Position numbers and translations under genes: made by a program | In this document: in pieces, positions 33,543 through 43,075 of the stretch | How the letters are laid out: every line of letters starts with the position of its first letter | Numbering within the stretch: position 1 is the stretch's first letter | Source: Aureliella helgolandensis | Lineage (GTDB): Bacteria > Planctomycetota > Planctomycetia > Pirellulales > Pirellulaceae | Reading direction: 5' to 3' | NCBI RefSeq assembly: GCF_007752135.1 | Contig: NZ_CP036298.1 | Coordinates: forward strand, 6,564,501 to 6,628,500 | Length of the DNA: 64,000 nucleotides | Notes under the pieces: model-generated | Told to the model about the DNA's origin: nothing | Database searches by the model: none | The model's input: only the letters and a program-made list of their open reading frames with translations

Positions 33543-36053
33543 ATGAGCCGCAGATTTAAGCGAGTTACCATTCCGGCAAGCATTCAGGCTGGCAAGTGCT
33601 CTGGTATCTTCCCGATCGACCTAAGCACCGACGCCCAACTACAAGCGGCCGTCTTCCCCACCGGCCGGAACGTATACGTCACCGAGGACGACGGAGAAAC
33701 CCCCGTCCCTGCCTGCTTGATTCCGAAGGGCCACATTTGCGGATCGAACGGCGGCTGGACCTGGTTTACTCAGCCCGTTGCAGTCTACGACCCCGTTGGA
33801 AACAACACGCTCACCGGATGGGTGAACCAACAAGGGGCGCGGCACATTTCCGTCTACAACCACGACACCAAGACCCAACAGGATATCCTCCTAAGTACGA
33901 CCGACCTAGAAGGCGACGACCACAACAACCCGTCAATCTGCATTCGATCCGACGGCCGCTATTTGGTGGCCTACTGCGAGCACAACGAAAGGAACACGGT
34001 AAAGTTCCGAGTTTCCACCAACCCCAACGACGGCAGCGCATGGGATGCGGAGTATTCAATCACGCCCACGGTGGAGGGAATCCTATCCTATTCGCAGCTA
34101 TGGAGGCTAAGCGGCGAAAATAAAATCTACCTTTTCGGCCGCCACAAAGGCGCCGACGCCTGGTACTACGTTACGTCGACCGACGACGGCGCCACCTGGT
34201 CCGCGCAAGTCGATTTTATCGACCACGGAACCTTCCAATGCTACCCACGATTCTGGACGAATGGCGTTGATAAATTCCTAATCGTCTGCACGAAGAAGGA
34301 AAACAACGTCAACTCCTTTATTGCCAACGAATCGGCAGGGGTTGCACTCGATTTGACCGGCAACCGGCCAATCTACGCGCTTCAGTACAACAGCGGGAGC
34401 GGGTGGGCGGAAATGAACGGCGACGCGCTAACGCTCCCAATCGTCCACACCGACTACGGAGCCTCCAGCATTATCGCCACCGACGCCGGCAACGATTCGC
34501 GATGGGTGGGAGACATCACACAGGACGCCGAAGGAGTCGTCCACGCCCTTTATTACGTCTACCCAAACCACGACGAACGAAACCACGACCTCTACCACGC
34601 GACCTACGACGCCGACACCGAAACCTGGTCGAGTGTCAAAGTGATGGACGAAGGCGGCCCAATCGTATCGCACTATTCGCCGTCCGTTTCCTACCCAGGC
34701 GTAGCAGTGTTCGACCCGCTCGACGCAAGCAAAATAGCGGTCGCCCGCGAGGTGGCCGGAATTCGCGAAATCGAAATTTGGAAGCGCACAGGCTCCACAT
34801 GGGCAAAGCTCCAGGAAATCACCTCCGGAAGCACAGCGCACAACTTCCGCCCCAACTTCGCACACGGCCGAGTGGCAGGGGTGGAGCCTTATCTATTTTG
34901 GATGGGGGCCGGCCGGTACGAAGGCTACGAAGATTTTACCCTCGCAATGATGCAGTACCCCGCCAGGCCTGCCAGTGGCATTCTCGTGCGCTTGGAGCTC
35001 GACGGAGTAACCGACCGAGTGCTTCGAGTCTACTACACCGATCAGAACGAAGACAAGCTGCAGTCGCCCCAAGAGGTGGCCGCCGGAATGGGAGCGCTAA
35101 ACCTATACGTTGGCTCCCTCAGACTAGCAGACAACCGCGCCAACCGAACCAACTTTGCGGCCGGTGGCAGCAAAGCGCTAACGGTTCTAAATACCCAGGA
35201 GGACACCGACGAGACGTTCGGCGGGATTAAATTCGGCCCCGTTGGCTCAGACATTAGTAGCAAGATGCTAATAAGCCCGGCCGTCGAAAATTCATTCCGC
35301 GTTGCCATGGTTGCAGTCGTCAATTGGAAAACGCACCCGAGCGCACCGCTACAACAATCGATCCTCAGCAACAACAGCGCCGGCCAAGGCGGAATTATTA
35401 CGCGAATCACGACGGCCACCAGCAAATTCCAATTCTTTGCGATCCTATCCTCCGGCGCTATTTCGGTCACCTCAGACGTTGCCGTACCGCAGAACGAACC
35501 CGTCCTCCTATATGGAGAGTTCGACCGCTTCGACACAGCCCGCCGCATAAAAAACCGAGTCGGAGAAACCGAAAAGACCGACGCAGGAGCCAGCGCGAGT
35601 ATGTCGACGGCCGTAGCTCAATATCACACGATCGGCCAAGAAAAACCAAGCGGCACAACCTACCCGCTAAACGGAACGCTCAGCATGGTTGGCATATTCG
35701 AACGAACGCTGCCCAAGGCCTACACTGACACGCTAAGCCGCGCGTTTTCTAGCCCTGCCACCTTCGCCACGATCGGTACCGAGCAACTCGACAACGAGCC
35801 GCTAATCGCCGACATCGTCGCCGCGATGAAGTCGGACGAAGTTATCGCGAAAGCGTTGGCCGATGCAGGAACGGCCGCCGACATTGCCGCCGCCGATCAA
35901 GTGCTCCAGACCGACGGGGGAGTGCTCAAGCTCAAGACCTACCGACGCGGAACTACGACCGAGATCATCCCCGAAAAAACAGCCCTAACACCAACCGGCG
36001 CCGACCTTACCAACCCCGCCACCGAGCAACTAGGCGGCTACAAAGAGGAATAA
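33543..36053 (+). CDS. Large sialidase/BNR-like and lectin-like structural protein
   Basis: The 836-residue protein starts at the base after the TerS stop. Residues about 100-460 form a beta-propeller of BNR_4 type (DDHNNPSICIRSDGRYLVAY, STDDGATWSAQ, NFRPNFAHGR). Residues about 560-740 resemble a LamG/concanavalin domain (ILSNNSAGQGGII, LLYGEFDRFD, TYPLNGTLSMVGIFER). A C-terminal part (750-836) may attach to the virion. It is probably a receptor-binding or polysaccharide-degrading tail protein. Position between TerS and TerL is odd for a tail fibre. Confidence 0.72.
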   Translation: MSRRFKRVTIPASIQAGKCSGIFPIDLSTDAQLQAAVFPTGRNVYVTEDDGETPVPACLIPKGHICGSNGGWTWFTQPVAVYDPVGNNTLTGWVNQQGARHISVYNHDTKTQQDILLSTTDLEGDDHNNPSICIRSDGRYLVAYCEHNERNTVKFRVSTNPNDGSAWDAEYSITPTVEGILSYSQLWRLSGENKIYLFGRHKGADAWYYVTSTDDGATWSAQVDFIDHGTFQCYPRFWTNGVDKFLIVCTKKENNVNSFIANESAGVALDLTGNRPIYALQYNSGSGWAEMNGDALTLPIVHTDYGASSIIATDAGNDSRWVGDITQDAEGVVHALYYVYPNHDERNHDLYHATYDADTETWSSVKVMDEGGPIVSHYSPSVSYPGVAVFDPLDASKIAVAREVAGIREIEIWKRTGSTWAKLQEITSGSTAHNFRPNFAHGRVAGVEPYLFWMGAGRYEGYEDFTLAMMQYPARPASGILVRLELDGVTDRVLRVYYTDQNEDKLQSPQEVAAGMGALNLYVGSLRLADNRANRTNFAAGGSKALTVLNTQEDTDETFGGIKFGPVGSDISSKMLISPAVENSFRVAMVAVVNWKTHPSAPLQQSILSNNSAGQGGIITRITTATSKFQFFAILSSGAISVTSDVAVPQNEPVLLYGEFDRFDTARRIKNRVGETEKTDAGASASMSTAVAQYHTIGQEKPSGTTYPLNGTLSMVGIFERTLPKAYTDTLSRAFSSPATFATIGTEQLDNEPLIADIVAAMKSDEVIAKALADAGTAADIAAADQVLQTDGGVLKLKTYRRGTTTEIIPEKTALTPTGADLTNPATEQLGGYKEE

Positions 36054-36056
36054 ACG

Positions 36057-36431
36057 ATGCCAAGCTTTATCGGGCTTAACTTCGGACGCGAGACCGAGAA
36101 CAACACAAGCGGCGCCGTGATTCTCCGCGGCCCCCACCAGTCGATCCAATTGGATATTGGCCACGATGGAGCCGTCACAATCCCAGTAAAGGACGCCGAC
36201 GGCGACCCCATTGACCTGGACGATTCAACCCTCCGGCTAATCATCAAGGACTATCGCGGCGCCAATGTCGCCACGCTTGAAAACGGTTCAATCGCGCGAG
36301 AATCGCCCAACGTAACCGTCACCGTCAACGGAGCCGCAACGGCCAAACGCCGAACGCTCCGTTGGCATTTGCTCGACATCACCGACGGCGGACTAGTGGA
36401 GGTGGCCGCGGGCTACTTCCCAGTGTACTAA
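36057..36431 (+). CDS. Hypothetical virion protein, baseplate/fibre-like Ig fold
   Basis: This 124-residue beta-rich protein includes IPVKDADGDPIDLDDSTLRLIIKD and WHLLDITDGGLVEVAAGYFPVY, similar in layout to N-terminal domains of upper baseplate (BppU-like) proteins. No motif is decisive. It starts three bases after the adhesin gene, so it probably works with it. Confidence 0.55.
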   Translation: MPSFIGLNFGRETENNTSGAVILRGPHQSIQLDIGHDGAVTIPVKDADGDPIDLDDSTLRLIIKDYRGANVATLENGSIARESPNVTVTVNGAATAKRRTLRWHLLDITDGGLVEVAAGYFPVY

Positions 36432-36446
36432 CCCGCAGGCTATACC

Positions 36447-38255
36447 GTGGCACGACGCCCAGCAGCTCGGAAACCAACCAGAACGCCACGCCGCAAAACG
36501 ACCAAGTTGCTAGACGCAATCGGCAAGGCGAAACGCGAGGGATGGTACAAGTACATCCGCCAAGGCGAAGGCGAAGAGGCCGACGAACGCGCCATCCTTG
36601 CGGGTTGCTACTTCGATCAGCACCGCGCGGACCACTGGCTCGAATTCGCCGACGCCTACGGCACGCTAACCGAAGGCCCCTGGAAGGGAAAACCGTTCCG
36701 CCTGCTCGATTGGCAAGCGACCGCAACGAGCCGGCTATTCGGATGGCAGAAGCATTCGCCCGAGTGGGGCTATGCCGTCCGCCGATTCCGTTATTTGTAC
36801 TTGGAAGTTCCCAAGAAATCCGGCAAAACGCCGCTCCTATCGCTACTCGGCAACTACTTACTATTTGGTGACTCATGGGACCGACAGATCAACCTATACC
36901 TAGCCGCGACAACACGCAAACAGGCGGAACGCTGCCTAATGCACGCGGTGAGACAAGTGCGGAACAATCCCGAGCTCAGCAGCGAGGCGAATATCCGCAA
37001 GCTCGAAGGGTTCTATTCGATCGAGTACGGGGACAATTCGTGGAACGTCGTAGCGGCTGACCCTGACAGCGCGGACGGAGTGAACGGCCACTGCCTAGCG
37101 GACGAGTTCCACCGCTGGAAAGGTTTTGAATTTTACAACGCCTTGAAGTGGATGCTCGCCAGCCAGCCCGAGGGAGTATTCGCGGCAATCACCACCGCGG
37201 GTTCCGATATGCAAAGCGCATGCCGGACAGTTCACGAGAAAACCAAGGCAGTCAATGCCGGCCGACAGATCGACGAAACGCACCTGGGGCAAATTTGGGC
37301 GGCCGACAAAGACGACGACCCACACGACGAAAAGACCTGGCGGAAAGCTAACCCGAGCCTAGGAACCACCAAGGACCACCCGCTAAAGCTTTCCACCTTC
37401 CGCCAAGACTACGAAGCGGCCAAACAGGAGCCGAGCCAGTGGCCGGCCTGGTTGCGCCTACGCCTCAATATTTGGTTGACCGCCGAAAACGCCTGGCTAG
37501 ACGAAGCCTGCCCGCGAGGAATCGAGGATTGGGATTCAGGAGCAACAGCCCGCAAGGCCAAACAGCGCCGCATTGACTGCTACGAGGCATTCGACCGCGA
37601 CGAGCTCGCAGAACAGGCACGCGGCGAGCTCTCAGCATGGCTGGGGCTCGACTTCGCAAGCGTACGCGACACAAACGCGGCCGTGGTTTCGATCCGACGC
37701 GCAGACCAAACGCTGGCGATTATCCCGCATTTCTGGCTGCCGGAGCGAGAAGCCGAACGCCAGGCTAAACGCGTCCCCTATCGCCAATGGGCGGAGCAAG
37801 GACACGTAAAACTAACCCCCGGCGACGTGATCGACTACAACGTGATTTTCGACGACCTGGTCGAAATCGTCGGCAAGTGGGGCATTGGGAAATTCTTCTA
37901 CGATTCGCTATTCCAAGCGGAGTGGATGACCCAGCGACTCGAAGCCGAGACGGGCGCCGTCCGGTGGGAGTTCCCCCAGACCATTATGGAATATGGCCCA
38001 GTGATCCGCGAAGTAGAACGGCAGATCATCGGCCACGAAATCCGCCACGACGGAAACCCGGTCTTAACATGGCAGATCGGCAACGCCCACGCCAAGACCA
38101 ACGCCAACCAAGACAAGCGGCTAATTAAACAGAAGCACGGCGACTACCGCAAAGTGGACGGCCCCCAAGCGATGCTAATGAGCCTACGCGATGCGGTGAG
38201 CGGACTTGAAGACGAGGCCGACTTCTACGACGACAACGACGTCGAAGTGATCTAA
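36447..38255 (+). CDS. Terminase large subunit
   Basis: This 602-residue packaging motor and nuclease has an ATPase domain with a Walker A variant VPKKSGKT (121-128) and Walker B in NGHCLADEFHRW. The RNase H-like nuclease domain begins WLGLDFASVRDTNAAVVSI with metal-binding acids further on (FFYDSLFQAEWM). The basic N-terminus ARRPAARKPTRTPRRK is long. The start is a GTG at 36447. It belongs to the HK97/P27 terminase group (Terminase_1). Confidence 0.95.
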   Translation: MARRPAARKPTRTPRRKTTKLLDAIGKAKREGWYKYIRQGEGEEADERAILAGCYFDQHRADHWLEFADAYGTLTEGPWKGKPFRLLDWQATATSRLFGWQKHSPEWGYAVRRFRYLYLEVPKKSGKTPLLSLLGNYLLFGDSWDRQINLYLAATTRKQAERCLMHAVRQVRNNPELSSEANIRKLEGFYSIEYGDNSWNVVAADPDSADGVNGHCLADEFHRWKGFEFYNALKWMLASQPEGVFAAITTAGSDMQSACRTVHEKTKAVNAGRQIDETHLGQIWAADKDDDPHDEKTWRKANPSLGTTKDHPLKLSTFRQDYEAAKQEPSQWPAWLRLRLNIWLTAENAWLDEACPRGIEDWDSGATARKAKQRRIDCYEAFDRDELAEQARGELSAWLGLDFASVRDTNAAVVSIRRADQTLAIIPHFWLPEREAERQAKRVPYRQWAEQGHVKLTPGDVIDYNVIFDDLVEIVGKWGIGKFFYDSLFQAEWMTQRLEAETGAVRWEFPQTIMEYGPVIREVERQIIGHEIRHDGNPVLTWQIGNAHAKTNANQDKRLIKQKHGDYRKVDGPQAMLMSLRDAVSGLEDEADFYDDNDVEVI

Positions 38256-38276
38256 ACACTAAACCAAGGGCCAAGG

Positions 38277-39764
38277 ATGGCAGACCTACACCAACTAGCG
38301 AACCAAATGATTGTCATGGCGGACACGTCGAGCGCCGACACTCGCGCGAGCGATTCGCTAGAAAATCCCGCCAACCCTATCAACGCCGAGACGCTCGCGG
38401 CGCTAGACTTCTCAACCGTCGGCACCAATGCCGGCGAGAAAGTGACCAAGCGTTCCGCCCTATCAATTCCGGCCGTTTATCAAGCGGTCTCGATGATATC
38501 GGGCGACGTTGCCAAGCTCCCCATGGGGACCTGGCGGCGACTTGCCAGCGGAGGCCGAACGCTGGACCGCAAGCACCACGCGTTCCGATATGTGAACCTA
38601 GTAGGACGCCCAAACGAAGAGGTGAACGCGTTCAAGTTTTGGCGCCGGTTGATGGTATCGGCGCTACTTTGGAACAATGGCTACGCATGGATCGACAAGA
38701 ACGGCCGCGGCGAAGTGCTAGGACTTTATAACCTTTTGCCCGACCGAACAACGCCGTACCGACACCGGGGGAAGCTGCGGTTCATGACCGAAGTTGCCGG
38801 GCGGCTTGTATCGTTGGAAGCCGACGAAGTCTTCCATATCGAAGGCCTCAGCCTGGACGGGTTGCACGGAGAGGACCTGGTCGGCCTATTCCGTGAAACA
38901 TTCGGCCAGGCATTGGCAAAATCGAAGTTCAAGAGCAAATTTTTTGCCAACGGTATGATGGCCGGCGGAGTGCTCGCGGTTCCACCCGGCGCCAAGCCTA
39001 CGACCGTAACCAAGTTACAAGGCGCGATCAAAGAGAAGTTTTCGAACACCGACAACGCCTTCAAAACGCTAGTCCTTCGCGACGGCTACAAGTGGTTCTC
39101 CACACAGGTGGATCCACAGAAAGCCCAACTAACCGAATCGGAGGAACAAGACGCCCGCCAGGTGGCCCGCATGTTCAACTTGAAAGCCGGCCGGCTATCG
39201 GTTGAAGGTGCCACGAGCTACAACGCCGACGAAATGGCAATCCGCGACTACCACGACGGAACGCTCAGCCACTGGCTGATCGGCTTACGATGCGAAGCCA
39301 ACGCGAAGCTACGCACGCCGGAGGAAATCGACGCCGACGAAGTCTTCCTGGACTACAACATCAACGCGCTAATGTGGGCGGACGCCAAGACACGAAGCGA
39401 CATTGCAAACACGGGGATTCAGCACGGCCGATGGAGCCCCAACGAGACGCGCGACTGGGAGAACCTCAACCCGTACGAAGGCGGCGACATCCACTACCGA
39501 CCGCTCAACCTAGAACCGATCGACGGCAAGCCGACCGAAGAGGACGCACGCCAGGCCGCCGCCGAGAAACTAGCCCGCGGAGCGATCGACCGAGCCAACA
39601 ACCGCCTGGGCATCAAGCTACAACGAGCCAAGACGCCCGAGGCACGCGCGGCAATCTGGACCGATGAAGAACCAACCATTCGCGAAATGATCGGCCCCGC
39701 CTGCGAAGTGCTCGAGCTAGATATTGAAAGCCAGCTCGAGCAGCTCGGAGAGTTGACCAAATAG
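38277..39764 (+). CDS. Portal protein, HK97 type
   Basis: The 495-residue protein has the family core RSALSIPAVYQAVSMISGDVAKLPMG, FWRRLMVSALLWNNGYAWID, and VARMFNLKAGRLSVEGATSYN. It forms the 12-subunit ring through which DNA passes. A helical C-terminus (RQAAAEKLARGAIDRANNRLG) follows. It lies 21 bp after TerL. Confidence 0.94.
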   Translation: MADLHQLANQMIVMADTSSADTRASDSLENPANPINAETLAALDFSTVGTNAGEKVTKRSALSIPAVYQAVSMISGDVAKLPMGTWRRLASGGRTLDRKHHAFRYVNLVGRPNEEVNAFKFWRRLMVSALLWNNGYAWIDKNGRGEVLGLYNLLPDRTTPYRHRGKLRFMTEVAGRLVSLEADEVFHIEGLSLDGLHGEDLVGLFRETFGQALAKSKFKSKFFANGMMAGGVLAVPPGAKPTTVTKLQGAIKEKFSNTDNAFKTLVLRDGYKWFSTQVDPQKAQLTESEEQDARQVARMFNLKAGRLSVEGATSYNADEMAIRDYHDGTLSHWLIGLRCEANAKLRTPEEIDADEVFLDYNINALMWADAKTRSDIANTGIQHGRWSPNETRDWENLNPYEGGDIHYRPLNLEPIDGKPTEEDARQAAAEKLARGAIDRANNRLGIKLQRAKTPEARAAIWTDEEPTIREMIGPACEVLELDIESQLEQLGELTK

Positions 39765-39811
39765 CGCCGCGGATTATCCCGCGGAGTATCCCAGACCCAA
39801 AAGGACCAACA

Positions 39812-40507
39812 ATGCACCAACGAAGCAACGCCCAGGCCGAAGTTCGACAACTGCGCAGCAGCCTAGCCGGAGTGAAACGCGAAAAGCGAGCCGACGGCAC
39901 CCCCGCACCAATCAAAGGTCTAGCGGCCGTCTACTACCGAGAAGACGACCCCGGCACGGAATACTGGCTGTGGTCTGATATGGTCGAACGCATCCACCCG
40001 GGCGCATTCGACCGAGCAATCAAAGAACAGCACGACGCCCGCGCGTTGTACAACCACGACCCGGCCGCGATTCTCGGCCGAGTAAGCGCCGGAACTTGTC
40101 GTCTCGCGTTGACAGAGCAGGGGCTAGCGTACGAAATCGACGCCGACCCCAACGACCCCGACCACCAGCGAGTTGGATCCAAATTAGACCGCGGAGACGT
40201 TACTGGCTCCAGCTTTGCATTCATCACGCGGAAAGTGGTCTGGGAGGAAGTGAAGACCGACGAGGGGCAATGGCTGTACATCCGCAACGTCCACGACCTT
40301 GACCTCTTCGACGTTGGCCCCGTCACATGGCCAGCCTACGAAGCGACCGCCGCCGGCCGTTCGACCCGATCCGATGGCCAGGCACCACAAGCCGGCGACG
40401 CCGACCCGATGCGCGCCGAGCTCCTACGCGAACGCGACAAGCAACTACGCGCCGCCGACGATGCAGACCTGGAGATGCGCGCGAGACTCTTGGAGCTCGA
40501 AAGCTAA
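39812..40507 (+). CDS. Prohead maturation protease, S78 (HK97 type)
   Basis: The 231-residue serine protease matures the capsid shell. The S78 domain starts IKGLAAVYY and includes MVERIHPGAFDRAI, ALYNHDPAAILGR (catalytic His) and GDVTGSSFAFI (catalytic Ser). The C-terminal tail is helical. It sits between portal and capsid, but three other genes separate it from the capsid gene. Confidence 0.93.
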   Translation: MHQRSNAQAEVRQLRSSLAGVKREKRADGTPAPIKGLAAVYYREDDPGTEYWLWSDMVERIHPGAFDRAIKEQHDARALYNHDPAAILGRVSAGTCRLALTEQGLAYEIDADPNDPDHQRVGSKLDRGDVTGSSFAFITRKVVWEEVKTDEGQWLYIRNVHDLDLFDVGPVTWPAYEATAAGRSTRSDGQAPQAGDADPMRAELLRERDKQLRAADDADLEMRARLLELES

Positions 40508-40511
40508 GCCG

Positions 40512-40895
40512 ATGGAGCCGTCGACCTACGGACACTCGAAAACCACCGCCGAGCGCCTAACGCAAATCGCCAACCACCCCGAGACGGTATCGCGAGCGAG
40601 AACGCAACCGCTGCGCCGTCCCCAGTTGATTGGAGGCACCGGCGGCGAAGTTGTCTGGGGAGTCTACACCCTAACGGCCGGAATGACCAACGAGGGTGCC
40701 TATTACGAGGCGGAAGGCCAGGTCGTCGAAATACCCGGCGGAGAAACCACGCCAGGCCAAGAAATCCGCGCTTACATAGATACCGCCTTTGCTCAGGTGA
40801 TCGGAGACAAGGGCCTAGCCGTCAAGGTGGAAGATTGGTGGCTCGTTGTAGCGCCCGAATGCGCCACACCGCCCTTCGAATACGCGGAGTCCTAA
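40512..40895 (+). CDS. Hypothetical phage protein, 127 residues
   Basis: No family recognised. A basic start (THAERLT-like) leads to GGTGGEVVWGVYTLTAGMTNEGAYYEAEGQ and a beta-rich end. It follows the protease by four bases and precedes the cysteine-rich protein by three, so it belongs to the same operon. Perhaps an accessory head protein. Confidence 0.65.
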   Translation: MEPSTYGHSKTTAERLTQIANHPETVSRARTQPLRRPQLIGGTGGEVVWGVYTLTAGMTNEGAYYEAEGQVVEIPGGETTPGQEIRAYIDTAFAQVIGDKGLAVKVEDWWLVVAPECATPPFEYAES

Positions 40896-40898
40896 GCC

Positions 40899-41636
40899 AT
40901 GCCGACCGCCTGCCAATGTAACTGCTTTCCATGCTGGCACTGCGGAAAGCTTCCAACGTCCCTCTCCCTTGAGTCGCTGCGAGGCTATGGCTATGGCGAC
41001 GGATGCTGCAGCCTTATTGCTGGTACCTACTCATTCGCAGCATGGGCCGGCACGCTCACAAGCGGCGCGGTTTTGATTCCAGAGACCCGCGAAGTTATCC
41101 ACGACACGTTCGGCATTGAACGAACCTACGGATACATCACCGAAAAGAACGCTTGCAACGCCGGCTGGCATTTTGAGCCGCAAACCGAAAAGGAATATAC
41201 CGAAGGCTGGGGCGCACCGTTCACCGCAAAAACGATAGGCCCAATTTGCGGAGAGCATGAATTCTTCGCGCCTCCCGGCTGGCAATGGTGGGGAATCACG
41301 GCCGCGAAAATCGTAGTCCGGCTATCAAACGCCCAGGAGCTCCACCAACCCGACCGTCCATTCGTCGAGGTGAAAGTATCGCTAACGATGAAGGGACCAG
41401 TCCAAGAAGTCTACCGAACGGACACCTACCGCCTAGACGCCACGCTCCCCTGCAATGACATCACCGACGCACCCGCCGCATTTATCTCCAGGGAGATGGG
41501 CGCATCGCTCTACTACCCGCCCGACCCAATCTACACCGAACCGGAGGAAATAGGCGGCGAATCGGGAGAGATCGACTGGTGGGAATGCCTACGAGACCCA
41601 ACGCCATTATTTACCGTAGGAGTCGGTTTTGATTAA
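40899..41636 (+). CDS. Hypothetical phage protein with cysteine-rich start
   Basis: The 245-residue protein opens with a dense cysteine cluster (CQCNCFPCWHCG), suggesting metal binding or, if exposed, disulfides. A long beta-rich body has many aromatic residues. No family recognised. Its end overlaps the start of the glycosyltransferase gene by eight bases, pointing to coupled translation and a shared task. Confidence 0.65.
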   Translation: MPTACQCNCFPCWHCGKLPTSLSLESLRGYGYGDGCCSLIAGTYSFAAWAGTLTSGAVLIPETREVIHDTFGIERTYGYITEKNACNAGWHFEPQTEKEYTEGWGAPFTAKTIGPICGEHEFFAPPGWQWWGITAAKIVVRLSNAQELHQPDRPFVEVKVSLTMKGPVQEVYRTDTYRLDATLPCNDITDAPAAFISREMGASLYYPPDPIYTEPEEIGGESGEIDWWECLRDPTPLFTVGVGFD

Positions 41637-42840
41637 ATGCGACGGATGCGGACACGTTGTCCGCTCAAACGTCCTCCCGCTGGTTTGCCACTGCGGAACA
41701 CGGACCAACAGGCTAGCCGATGGCAGCACGAACAAAGCCAGCTCGAGCTATTGGGGCAAGTTGCACCGATACCGAGGAAACAGCCTGGCCTGGGTGCTGC
41801 GATGGCTCGAAGCATACAACGGTTGCCCGACTTGCAAGGCCGACTTTCGGCGCTACATGCAACGGAACCCGCCCGACACACGCACGGAAAAGACGCTGTT
41901 TATGTGGGGAGTCGACGCGCACAACTGGGTCAACCAAAAGCTAGGCCGCGCAATCTTCACCTATACCGAAGCCCGCCGGCTATACCGCTCAACATCGAGC
42001 GCCGCGGCCGAGCTTCCAACGTACGACCAGGCCACCGGCCGAGCACTAGCCGAACCCGTCGACGTTGTAATCCCGTTCCATGCCGGCGACGCCCTATTCG
42101 CAGCGGAGGCGATCGAGTCGATTCTCGCACAGCGCCGAGTCTTCCCAATTATCCACGTAATCGCCGATCAATGCGACATTCCCGCGGAGGTGCTACGCAT
42201 AGCACAGACGCAACCCGAGGTGAGACTATACCGCACACCCCGACGAATGGGACCGTATCGCATAGCCAACAGCATCGCCCGCCACGAAGCCGAAAGCGAT
42301 TTTCTAGCGATTCAAGACGCCGACGACATCAGCACGCCCGACCGGCTTTCCAAGCAGCTAGCCACGCTACTTGGCAGCGAATACGCCCAGACTTCCGGCG
42401 CAATGCGAAACTTTACCGACGAACAAACCCCGCACTTGATCGACCGGCGGCGCTATGAAGAAACCATCCTCCCGGGCGTAAGGTTCCACCACGTACCCGG
42501 CGGCCGTTCGGTCAACTCAGTACGGACCATAAATCGCCGCGCGTTCGAACAGCTAAACGGTTTTGCGGACGAAATCTGCTCGATGGATTTTGACCTCGAC
42601 AACCGAATATCCCTGGCGGGGATGCTCAGCCATTGGGCTAGCGACGTTGTCGGCATGCGACGCCTACACAGCCAGAGCCTGACCAATGGCCCCGAATATT
42701 CGGCCAACACCAGAGCCAGGCGCGCCGCAAATGCCCTTTGCGTACGCAATCTAACCGCGATGCAAAAGCGGCCAACCATCGCCCAGGCGGCCGAGCTCGG
42801 CGCCCTCAGCCAGGCCGAGCAATTGCCCCGCACAAACTAA
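41629..42840 (+). CDS. Zinc-ribbon glycosyltransferase, GT2 type
   Basis: The 403-residue protein has an N-terminal zinc ribbon (CDGCGHVV and CHCGT, 4-24), a middle part with two more cysteines (about 66-69), and a GT-A domain from about 145: DVVIPFHAGDALFAAEAIESI, then AIQDADDISTPDRL with the metal-binding acidic motif. The start is a TTG at 41629; no ATG is in frame nearby. Position between protease and capsid suggests glycosylation of a virion protein or of phage-related surface structures. Target unknown. Confidence 0.78.
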   Translation: MIKCDGCGHVVRSNVLPLVCHCGTRTNRLADGSTNKASSSYWGKLHRYRGNSLAWVLRWLEAYNGCPTCKADFRRYMQRNPPDTRTEKTLFMWGVDAHNWVNQKLGRAIFTYTEARRLYRSTSSAAAELPTYDQATGRALAEPVDVVIPFHAGDALFAAEAIESILAQRRVFPIIHVIADQCDIPAEVLRIAQTQPEVRLYRTPRRMGPYRIANSIARHEAESDFLAIQDADDISTPDRLSKQLATLLGSEYAQTSGAMRNFTDEQTPHLIDRRRYEETILPGVRFHHVPGGRSVNSVRTINRRAFEQLNGFADEICSMDFDLDNRISLAGMLSHWASDVVGMRRLHSQSLTNGPEYSANTRARRAANALCVRNLTAMQKRPTIAQAAELGALSQAEQLPRTN

Positions 42841-42841
42841 A

Positions 42842-42876
42842 ACAGCGGGAAATTGAGCGCTTGCGGATAAACTGCG
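42842..42876 (+). promoter_or_regulatory. Phage promoter-like motif, copy B
   Basis: This is the second copy of the 35-bp motif of 30392-30426. It lies two bases after the glycosyltransferase stop and about 200 bp before the capsid gene. The intervening leader contains an inverted repeat GACGCCGAC/GTCGGCGTC (42916-42924, 42966-42974) and a hairpin CGCCTC/GAGGCG (43026-43042). Probably the site that raises capsid expression. Confidence 0.65.
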
Positions 42877-43075
42877 GATTCTGTGAAACCCGGCTTCCCC
42901 CGGATCGGACGTCCAGACGCCGACACGGCCACGACCAGGCCAAGGGAGCCAGCCTCTAACGCACAGTCGGCGTCCATACGCGGCGAGTTAGGAACGGTTC
43001 ACACCCAGCCCTAGAACAAGCTCGTCGCCTCTCAGCGAGGCGGCCCCTACTACTACCCGAGAAGGTAATACCACC

